A DNA stretch of 5,128 bases from an uncultured Acidobacteriota bacterium (lineage in GTDB: Bacteria > Acidobacteriota > Vicinamibacteria > Vicinamibacterales > SCN-69-37), in contig CALFMR010000253.1 in assembly GCA_937880585.1 (NCBI GenBank), positions 1 through 5,128 on the forward strand, given 5' to 3'. The position numbers and the translations under genes are program-made. This document shows positions 1 to 5,128 of this stretch, in pieces (the stretch's first letter is position 1; each line of letters begins with the position of its first letter). The notes under the pieces are model-generated. The model ran no database searches. It was not told the origin of the DNA and saw nothing but the letters and a program-made list of their open reading frames with translations.

Positions 1-879
1 GTCGTGCCGGCGGATGAACAAGCCGTAGTTCGTGCCGGCGCCTTCCCCCGTCGGCGTCGGCCGCAGCGGCGTCCAGACGTCGGCGTCGACGCCTGGACTG
101 CGAAAGCCCGGCGGCATGACGCCCACGACCTGATACGGCTCGCCGCGCAACAGCACGGACTGGCCGAGGATGTTCGGCGCGCCGTGAAAGTCCTCGCGCC
201 AGAGACGGTCGCTCAGGATGACCACTGCCGGACCGCCGGGACGATCCTCGTCGCGCGTGAACTCGCGTCCGATGCGCGGCAGCACGCCGAGCGCATGGAA
301 GAATCCCGCGCTCACGCGCAACTGCTGCACGAACGCCGCGGCGCCGCCGACGACGATGTTCACGCCGGAGCCCATTTCGCCGGACGACAACCCCGCGTCG
401 GCTGACGAGAGGTGATCGCGCACGGCCTCCCACATGCGGCCGTTGACGGAATCGTTCTCGTACAGCGTGCCACCGCCGGAAATGTTGCCCTCGACGACGG
501 CGAGCTGATCAGGATGGGGATACGGCAGCGGCCGCAGCAGGATGTGATCCGCGAGGCTGAACACCGCCGCGTTCGCGCCGATGACGACTGCGAGCGTCAG
601 GATCGCGGTGGTCGTGAACACCGGCGCGCGGCGGAGCACGCGCATGGCGAAGCGCAGATCGCGCCAGAGCGCATCGAGGAGCGGCACGCGATGCATCTCG
701 TCGAACTCCTCCCGCTTCGCGCGTGGATTGCCCAGCCGCAGCCGTGCCCGGCGCGCGGCTTCGGCCGGTGTCAGACCGCGTGCGACGTAGTACTCCGTGG
801 CGAGATCGAGGTGCGCCTGCAGTTCTTCCGCGCGCTCGCGGTCGATCCGACTCCGTCCGAAGACCCGACGCCAGCGCAT
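1..879 (-). CDS. ADOP-type ABC transporter permease (MacB-like), N-terminal part, cut by window edge
   Basis: The frame is open from the ATG at 879 to base 1, giving 293 residues with no stop. It is the front third of a protein that in this family usually runs to about 800 residues. Residues 1-65 form a charged, helical prefix region (RAEELQAHLDLATEYYVARG, then LTPAEAARRARLRLGN) typical of permeases of the acidobacterial ADOP families. Residues 70-84 (LWRDLRFAMRVLRRAP) lead into a first membrane helix at about 86-108, followed by LLRPLPYPHPDQL and a MacB-like periplasmic domain that includes FHALGVLPRIGREFTRDED and VVGVMPPGFRSPG. The ATG is preceded by GAGGTG seven bases upstream, inside the end of padR, and sits 4 nt after the padR stop, so the two are probably co-transcribed and translationally coupled. 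ADOP proteins are inner-membrane permeases without a fused ATPase; substrates are generally unknown. The ATPase partner is not in view. Confidence 0.9.
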   Translation of the reverse strand, partial: MRWRRVFGRSRIDRERAEELQAHLDLATEYYVARGLTPAEAARRARLRLGNPRAKREEFDEMHRVPLLDALWRDLRFAMRVLRRAPVFTTTAILTLAVVIGANAAVFSLADHILLRPLPYPHPDQLAVVEGNISGGGTLYENDSVNGRMWEAVRDHLSSADAGLSSGEMGSGVNIVVGGAAAFVQQLRVSAGFFHALGVLPRIGREFTRDEDRPGGPAVVILSDRLWREDFHGAPNILGQSVLLRGEPYQVVGVMPPGFRSPGVDADVWTPLRPTPTGEGAGTNYGLFIRRHD

Positions 880-883
880 CACG

Positions 884-1240
884 TCACACCTCGTCGTCGG
901 CGGGACGCATGACGCGCGCGACCGCGTCGACGAGCGTCGTCCAGCGCGCGGTCTCGGCAACGAGTTGACGCCGACCCATGGCGGTCAGCCGGTAGTAGCG
1001 CGCGCGGCGATTCGTCTCCGAACGGCCCCACTCGGACACAATCCAGCCGCGGTCTTCCAGCCGATAGAGCGCCGGGTACAGGGATCCCTGTTCGACGAGG
1101 AGCTTGTCGCCCGAGCGGGCCTCGATGCTCAGCGCAATGCCGAAGCCGTGCATGGGGCCGCGTTCGAGCGTCCGCAGGACGAGCATGTCGAGCGTGCCTC
1201 CGAGCAGGTCGCCATCGCCCTCGCGCGTGCGGCGTCTCAT
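884..1240 (-). CDS. PadR-family transcriptional regulator
   Basis: This is a complete 118-residue protein, the usual size for the short PadR proteins that precede ADOP permeases. The PadR winged-helix signature runs through the whole chain: GTLDMLVLRTLERGPMHGFG at residues 15-34, SLYPALYRLEDRGWI at 53-67, and RRARYYRLTAMGRRQL at 78-93, which forms the wing and the start of the C-terminal helix. PadR proteins are dimeric DNA-binding repressors; the ligand here is unknown. The ATG at 1240 lies about 16 nt after the predicted transcription start, with a purine-rich GGAAAGAGA stretch ahead of it. The gene opens a two-gene unit with the permease and is divergent from the PilZ gene. A 15-bp palindrome over the -10 box suggests that the protein represses its own promoter and so sets permease expression. 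Family assignment is firm; the regulatory role is inferred from context. Confidence 0.95.
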   Translation of the reverse strand: MRRRTREGDGDLLGGTLDMLVLRTLERGPMHGFGIALSIEARSGDKLLVEQGSLYPALYRLEDRGWIVSEWGRSETNRRARYYRLTAMGRRQLVAETARWTTLVDAVARVMRPADDEV

Positions 1241-1255
1241 AGTGAGGTTCTCTTT

Positions 1256-1270
1256 CCTAGAAAATCTAGG
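1256..1270. promoter_or_regulatory. Perfect palindrome over the padR -10 box, likely PadR operator
   Basis: CCTAGAAAATCTAGG consists of two perfect 6-bp arms around AAA. It covers the predicted -10 hexamer of the padR promoter and the expected transcription start. A symmetric site in this position would block RNA polymerase if bound by a dimeric winged-helix protein, so autoregulation by the adjacent PadR protein is the simplest reading. The symmetry is directly seen; the bound protein is inferred. Confidence 0.55.
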
Positions 1271-1291
1271 CTACTTGGACGGACGAGGCAA
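1263..1291 (-). promoter_or_regulatory. Candidate sigma70-type promoter for padR-permease
   Basis: Reading the minus strand, TTGCCT (1291-1286) is separated by exactly 17 bp from TAGATT (1268-1263). Both hexamers resemble the housekeeping consensus and the spacing is ideal. Initiation would fall near 1256, giving a leader of about 16 nt before the padR ATG at 1240. The local A+T content is clearly higher than in the flanking coding DNA. No comparably good promoter was seen on the plus strand for the PilZ gene. Confidence 0.6.
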
Positions 1292-1389
1292 GAAAAAAGT
1301 TTCGGAACGCGAGAGCGTGCAGGCTCGTGCAGGCGGCCGCGCGCGCCCGCTCAAGCCCGGTGAGACCGTGACCGATTATCTGGCCAGAC

Positions 1390-1395
1390 GAGGTG
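1390..1395 (+). promoter_or_regulatory. Ribosome binding site deciding the PilZ start
   Basis: GAGGTG lies 5 nt before the ATG at 1401. It is the only good Shine-Dalgarno match ahead of an in-frame start in this reading frame, which is open much further upstream and passes through the padR gene on the opposite strand. It is the main reason for choosing the 144-residue form. Confidence 0.55.
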
Positions 1396-1400
1396 TGTGC

Positions 1401-1835
1401 ATGGAGGCCACGGGCCGCGAGCGGCGGCAGTTCACACGTGCCGACTTCGCCCATCCCATCCGCTTCAAGATCTTCGACCGGCAGGGATCGAACCTGCCCG
1501 TCGCCGGTTACCTCGCGGACCTGTCGCTCGGCGGCGCGCGGATCGAGCTCGACGACCCGTATGGCCACCTGGCGCTGACCGCGAAGCCCGGCGCGCGCGG
1601 CAAGCTCGAGATCGCGCTCGTCGACGAGGATCCGCTGCGCGTGACGTGCGCGGTGCGATGGGCGGCGGGTCAGGCGCAGACACGACAGCGGCCGCGCCGG
1701 ATCGCCCTGGGCCTCGAGTTCCAGCTCCTCGAGGACTGGCAGCTCGATCGCATCCATGCGTTCATGAACGCGAAGCACACCGATCACACGATGTTCTGGC
1801 AGCTCTGGGACTCGCTCGAGACGGGCGCGCGCTAG
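1401..1835 (+). CDS. PilZ-domain protein, probable c-di-GMP receptor
   Basis: From the ATG at 1401 this encodes 144 residues, the size of a single-domain PilZ protein. Both c-di-GMP-binding motifs are present: RxxxR as R9-QFT-R13, close to the N-terminus, and [D/N]xSxxG as D40-LSLG-G45, followed by a beta-barrel-like stretch (ARIELD, GKLEIALV, LRVTCAVRWA, ALGLEFQLL). A C-terminal helical tail (about 112-144) is rich in aromatic residues. PilZ proteins bind c-di-GMP and pass the signal to motility, polysaccharide or type IV pilus machinery; the partner here is not visible. The gene ends 14 nt before the MinD-like ATPase gene, so they are probably co-transcribed. The frame stays open upstream, and in-frame GTG codons (for example 1317, 1368 and 1395) could give a longer N-terminus containing LKPGETVTDYLARRG. 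The start is therefore less certain than the domain. Confidence 0.88.
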   Translation: MEATGRERRQFTRADFAHPIRFKIFDRQGSNLPVAGYLADLSLGGARIELDDPYGHLALTAKPGARGKLEIALVDEDPLRVTCAVRWAAGQAQTRQRPRRIALGLEFQLLEDWQLDRIHAFMNAKHTDHTMFWQLWDSLETGAR

Positions 1836-1849
1836 GGCCAGGGGCGATC

Positions 1850-2815
1850 ATGAGCGCGACACCGATGCGCAATCGGCTGTGGGCGGTGGGCGGCGGCAAG
1901 GGCGGCGTCGGCAAGAGCCTCGTCTCGCTCCTCGTCGCCGACGGCCTCGCGCGGCGCGGGGTGGACGTCGTACTCGTCGACGCGGATCTCGGCGGATCCA
2001 ACCTCCACACGCTGCTCGGCATCCGGCACCCGAGCGTGACGATCGGCGACTTCATCGAGCGCCGCGTCGCGCGGCTCGACGACGTCGCGCAACCGACGTC
2101 GACGCCGCGGCTGCGGCTCATCGCGGGCGCCGACGATCTGGTCGGCATCGCCAATCCGAAATTCGGTCAGAAGACGCGTCTTCTCACGCACCTGACGCGT
2201 CTCGAAGCCGACGTGGTGCTGCTCGATCTCGGCGCAGGCACGTCGACGACGACGCTGGACTTCTTCAATCACGCGGCGGGCCAGGTCGTCGTGATGACGC
2301 CGCAGGTCACGTCCATCCAGAATGCGTACGGGTTCATCAAAGCGGCGCTCTATCGCAAGCTGACGCGTGCGTTCAGCCGCGATACCGAGGCCCTGGCGAT
2401 TATCGAGGCCGCGGCCGACCCGGGCAACGGCAACACGATCGCGTCGGTCGCCGATCTGCGCGCCGCGCTCGGCGCGGATCGCGCGGATCTGGCCACGCAG
2501 TGCGTCAGCGAGATGGATCTGTCGATCGTCGTCAACATGACGCGCACGCCGCGCGATCGACAGTGCGGCCGGATCGTCTGCAGCGTCGCGCAGCAGTACC
2601 TCGACCTGACGCCGCAACTGGCGGGCGTCATCGACGAGGATCCGGAGCTGGACGGCGCGGTCAATCGGATGGCGCAGTTCCTGGCCGAGCGCGGCCGGAG
2701 CGCGGCGCGGCTCGGCGTTTACGATTTGACGACGCGCATCGTCCAAGCTGCGCGCGCGCCGCGCACGCCGACGCCGGACGTGCCGGACACCGAGGACGAG
2801 GAAGCGCTCGCCTGA
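1850..2815 (+). CDS. MinD/ParA-family ATPase, FlhG-like
   Basis: This 321-residue SIMIBI-class P-loop ATPase shows the deviant Walker A motif GGGKGGVGKS (signature lysine K17, P-loop lysine K22), switch I/Walker A' VVLVDADLGGSNLHTLLG (D44, D46) and Walker B VVLLDLGAGTS (D126). MinD/FlhG proteins dimerise on ATP, often at the membrane, and position or count structures such as flagella, pili or division sites. The segments FGQKTRLLTHLTRLEAD and TSIQNAYGFIKAALYRKL fit the FlhG-like branch. However, it lacks the N-terminal DQAxxLR helix by which true FlhG stimulates FlhF, because only about a dozen residues precede the P-loop region. The C-terminus is a proline- and acid-rich tail (about 303-321) rather than an obvious amphipathic membrane helix. 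The ATG at 1850 has AGGGG five bases upstream and follows the PilZ gene closely; the frame is open further upstream but overlaps the PilZ gene. The target system is unknown; an ortholog in a pilus or gliding locus would be informative. Confidence 0.9.
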   Translation: MSATPMRNRLWAVGGGKGGVGKSLVSLLVADGLARRGVDVVLVDADLGGSNLHTLLGIRHPSVTIGDFIERRVARLDDVAQPTSTPRLRLIAGADDLVGIANPKFGQKTRLLTHLTRLEADVVLLDLGAGTSTTTLDFFNHAAGQVVVMTPQVTSIQNAYGFIKAALYRKLTRAFSRDTEALAIIEAAADPGNGNTIASVADLRAALGADRADLATQCVSEMDLSIVVNMTRTPRDRQCGRIVCSVAQQYLDLTPQLAGVIDEDPELDGAVNRMAQFLAERGRSAARLGVYDLTTRIVQAARAPRTPTPDVPDTEDEEALA

Positions 2816-2857
2816 CGCGCCCGGGAGCGTGCGAGGAGCCCACCACAGAGATAAAGA

Positions 2858-2897
2858 TTCTGTCGGAGCCCCGGGCCTTCAGGCCCGGGGGGAACCC
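2858..2897 (+). repeat. REP-like hairpin, unit A1 (forward)
   Basis: A GGAGCC-led hairpin whose stem CCCCGGGCC (2869-2877) pairs perfectly with GGCCCGGGG (2882-2890) around a TTCA loop. It is followed by GGAACCC. A second forward copy at 4276-4315 matches at 36 of 40 positions. It lies 42 nt after the stop of the MinD-like gene. No T-run follows on either strand, so it does not look like a standard intrinsic terminator, although it could still stabilise or end messages between these two convergent genes. Confidence 0.85.
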
Positions 2898-2930
2898 GGA
2901 ACCTCCCTGGGCCTGAAGGCCCAGGGCTCC
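2898..2930 (-). repeat. REP-like hairpin, unit A2 (inverted)
   Basis: The inverted partner of the preceding unit. The stem CCCTGGGCC (2905-2913) pairs perfectly with GGCCCAGGG (2918-2926) around TGAA, followed by CTCC. Read on the minus strand it becomes GGAGCCCTGGGCCTTCAGG..., the same design as the forward unit with one C-G pair replaced by T-A. Bases 2905-2930 are identical to 4233-4258. The pair A1-A2 is arranged like a REP doublet, and A2 sits 35 nt downstream of the serB stop. Confidence 0.85.
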
Positions 2931-2965
2931 ACAGCGTAGCTCCGGACGGGCACGGCGACTCGCCC

Positions 2966-4210
2966 TTACTGCGCAATTGCGGCGGCCGTTGCGATGAGCT
3001 CGCGGTCGCGCACGCCGAGCAGGTACAGGATCCCGTCGAGTCCCAGTTGCGAAATGTGGTGTCGCGCCGATTGCGCGACGATCGGTTTGGCGCGGAAAGC
3101 GATGCCGAGTCCCGCGGCGCCGAGCATCGGCAGGTCGTTCGCGCCGTCGCCCACGGCGATGGTCTGCTCCCGCGCGATGCCCTCCTTGCTGGCAATCTCG
3201 CGCAGTAATTCCGCCTTGCGCTGGGCGTTGATGATGGATCCCAGCACGCGCCCCGTCAGCACACCGTTGACGATTTCGAGCTCGTTCGCGCACACGTGAT
3301 CGATGCCGATCCGCCGCTGCAAGTCTTTCCCGAAATAGCTGAAGCCGCCGGAGATGATCGCTGTCTTGTAGCCGAAGCTCTTGAGCGAGGCGACGAGCCG
3401 CTCGGCCCCTTCCGACAACGTCAGCCGTGCGGCGATGGCCGGCAGCACCGAGGCCGACAGTCCGGCGAGCGTCGCGACGCGGCGGCGGAGCGACTCGTCG
3501 AAGGCGATCTCGCCGCGCATGGCCGCCTCGGTAATCGCGGCAACCTCGGGGCCGGCGCCGGCTTCCTTCGCCAGCTCGTCGATGACTTCGTGCTGGATGA
3601 GCGTCGAGTCCATGTCGAACGCCACCAACCGTCGCGTGCGCCGATACACGTCGTCGCGCTGCCAGGAGAGATCGATCGGCAGGCGGCGCGTGACGGCCAT
3701 CAACTCTTCGCGGAGCACGGCTTCATCGCGCGGCTGCCCGCGCACGGAGAACTCGACGCACGCGCGTTGGGGCGAAACCCCGTCCGCACGATCTTCGTGC
3801 GGCGGGCGGCCGGACAGGCGCGTGATGACGTCGATGTTCATCCCCTGCTCGGCCAGGAGCCTCGACACGGCCGCGATGTGCTCCGCCATCAGCTGCCGCG
3901 CGAGGAGCGTGAGGATGAAGCGCGGTTTCCCCTGCCGCCCGACCCAGGCGTCGTACTCGTGGTCCTCGACCGGCGTCATGCGGAGCTGCAGGCCCATGTG
4001 GTGCGCCGTGAACAGCAGATCTTTGAGGAGGGCCGTCGACTCGCTCGACGGTGGAATCTGCACGAGCATGCCCATCAGCATCGTGCGATGGATGACGGTC
4101 TGGTTCATGTCGAGGATGCGGATCCCGTGCGACGCCAGCACGCCCGTCAGGGCGGTCGTCAGGCCGGGGCGATCCTCACCGGTGATGTGGAGGAGGACGA
4201 TCTCTTGCAC
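2966..4210 (-). CDS. serB: Phosphoserine phosphatase SerB with N-terminal ACT regions
   Basis: The product (414 residues) hydrolyses O-phospho-L-serine to serine, the last step of the phosphorylated serine pathway, in the cytoplasm. Residues 1-85 and about 95-180 look like two ACT-type modules (VLLHITGEDRPGLTTALTGV; FILTLLARQLMAEHIAAVSR); tandem ACT domains are known in mycobacterial-type SerB and allow feedback by amino acids. Residues 194-414 are a HAD phosphatase: nucleophile D199 and acid/base D201 in DMDST, E208 and R244 for substrate recognition, S287 in IISGG, K332, and GDGAND (354-359) with D355 and D359. The spacing between these residues matches the structurally characterised archaeal enzyme. 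The start is taken as GTG at 4210, immediately before QEIVLLH, because upstream in-frame sequence runs into the repeats. The ribosome site is weak. A nearby ATG at 4215 is out of frame. The gene converges on the MinD-like gene and follows galM in the same direction 105 nt downstream, with hairpins between. Confidence 0.96.
   Translation of the reverse strand: MQEIVLLHITGEDRPGLTTALTGVLASHGIRILDMNQTVIHRTMLMGMLVQIPPSSESTALLKDLLFTAHHMGLQLRMTPVEDHEYDAWVGRQGKPRFILTLLARQLMAEHIAAVSRLLAEQGMNIDVITRLSGRPPHEDRADGVSPQRACVEFSVRGQPRDEAVLREELMAVTRRLPIDLSWQRDDVYRRTRRLVAFDMDSTLIQHEVIDELAKEAGAGPEVAAITEAAMRGEIAFDESLRRRVATLAGLSASVLPAIAARLTLSEGAERLVASLKSFGYKTAIISGGFSYFGKDLQRRIGIDHVCANELEIVNGVLTGRVLGSIINAQRKAELLREIASKEGIAREQTIAVGDGANDLPMLGAAGLGIAFRAKPIVAQSARHHISQLGLDGILYLLGVRDRELIATAAAIAQ
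3784..3802. repeat. Perfect 8-bp inverted repeat inside serB
   Basis: CCGCACGA and TCGTGCGG flank TCT, forming a strong small hairpin within the coding sequence. It encodes the charged segment around residues 137-143 (PHEDRADG), a probable surface loop in the second ACT region. It may simply be chance in GC-rich DNA, or a small insertion into a tolerant loop. Confidence 0.5.
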
Positions 4211-4232
4211 GTCATCAGGATAGCGCGGGCGC

Positions 4233-4258
4233 CCCTGGGCCTGAAGGCCCAGGGCTCC
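4233..4258 (-). repeat. REP-like hairpin, unit B1 (inverted)
   Basis: An exact 26-bp copy of 2905-2930: CCCTGGGCC (4233-4241), TGAA loop, GGCCCAGGG (4246-4254), then CTCC. It lies just upstream of the serB start (22 nt), so on the minus strand it would be in the leader of any message reading from galM into serB. Being in the same orientation as unit A2, it forms a direct repeat flanking serB. Confidence 0.85.
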
Positions 4259-4275
4259 GTACGGATTGCCCTGTC

Positions 4276-4315
4276 TTCTGTCGGAGCCCCGAGCCTTCAC
4301 GCTCGGAGGGAACCC
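4276..4315 (+). repeat. REP-like hairpin, unit B2 (forward, diverged)
   Basis: Matches 2858-2897 at 36 of 40 positions, including the leading TTCTGTCGGAGCCCC and the trailing GGGAACCC. Two of the four changes (4292 and 4303) preserve a stem pair (G-C to A-T). The other two create mismatches (C-C at 4295/4300, C-A at 4288/4307), so this copy is partly decayed. It touches the galM stop codon (4316-4318) with no bases between. With B1 it forms a divergent pair, the reverse of the A1-A2 layout. Confidence 0.8.

Positions 4316-5128
<813 letters not shown>

Noticed and set aside
1104..1400. Full-length 243-residue reading of the PilZ frame from the ATG at 1104
   Set aside because: The first half is antisense to padR and to its promoter and has no domain-like sequence.
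1397..1849. Extension of the MinD-like protein upstream of 1850
   Set aside because: It would overlap the PilZ gene completely in another frame; the ATG at 1850 has a good ribosome site and matches where the family begins.
1832..2746. Long minus-strand open frame opposite the MinD-like gene
   Set aside because: It is the mirror of a clear P-loop ATPase; its translation is arginine-rich, low in domain-like patterns and typical of GC-rich antisense frames.
2858..2930. Bidirectional intrinsic terminator between the convergent genes
   Set aside because: The hairpins are strong but no T-run follows them on either strand, and the same units occur in a non-convergent gap, so a repeat family is the better description; a terminating effect is not excluded.
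3381..4223. Long plus-strand open frame opposite serB
   Set aside because: The translation is serine- and arginine-rich without recognisable motifs, whereas the opposite strand encodes a full SerB with every catalytic residue.
4211..4300. Extension of SerB to an ATG at 4300
   Set aside because: It would translate the REP-like hairpins (ALGLQAQG) as an N-terminus, and SerB homology begins right after the GTG at 4210.
2858..4315. CRISPR array or insertion sequence ends
   Set aside because: The copies occur as only two opposite-facing pairs about 1.3 kb apart with a housekeeping gene between; there are no regular spacers and no transposase.

Overview
The window is GC-rich throughout and its genes are tightly packed. 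It holds six genes: two cut by the window edges (1..879 and 4316..5128) and four complete. A PadR-type regulator directly ahead of a MacB-like permease with an N-terminal prefix domain is the usual layout of the acidobacterial duplicated orphan permease (ADOP) families. Together with the GC content and the dispersed GGAGCCC...TTCA...GGG hairpins, this suggests Acidobacteriota, perhaps a Vicinamibacteria-like lineage. That assignment is inference; there is no marker gene here to fix it.

Layout. Bases 1-1240, minus strand: a PadR-family repressor followed 4 nt later by the N-terminal third of an ADOP-type permease. A convincing promoter (TTGCCT, 17 bp, TAGATT) lies upstream, with its -10 box inside a perfect 15-bp palindrome, which fits autoregulation by the PadR protein. 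Bases 1401-2815, plus strand, divergent from padR: a PilZ-domain protein (probable c-di-GMP receptor) and, 14 nt downstream, a MinD/ParA-type P-loop ATPase of the FlhG-like kind. They look like a two-gene unit linking a second messenger to a positioning or assembly ATPase. Bases 2966-4210, minus strand: a complete phosphoserine phosphatase (SerB) with two ACT-type regulatory regions and every catalytic residue of the family. Bases 4316-5128, minus strand: the C-terminal three quarters of an aldose 1-epimerase (GalM family).

The two gaps around serB (2816-2965 and 4211-4315) each carry two copies of one REP-like hairpin in opposite orientations. The pairs are arranged convergently on one side of serB and divergently on the other. 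Differences between copies are partly compensatory within the stem, which indicates that the folded structure is under selection or that the copies come from a family maintained by structure-dependent mobilisation. No tRNA, rRNA, CRISPR array, transposase or phage gene was seen. I found no clear evidence of a wholly new system; the best leads are the repeat family, the PadR palindrome and the PilZ-MinD pair.
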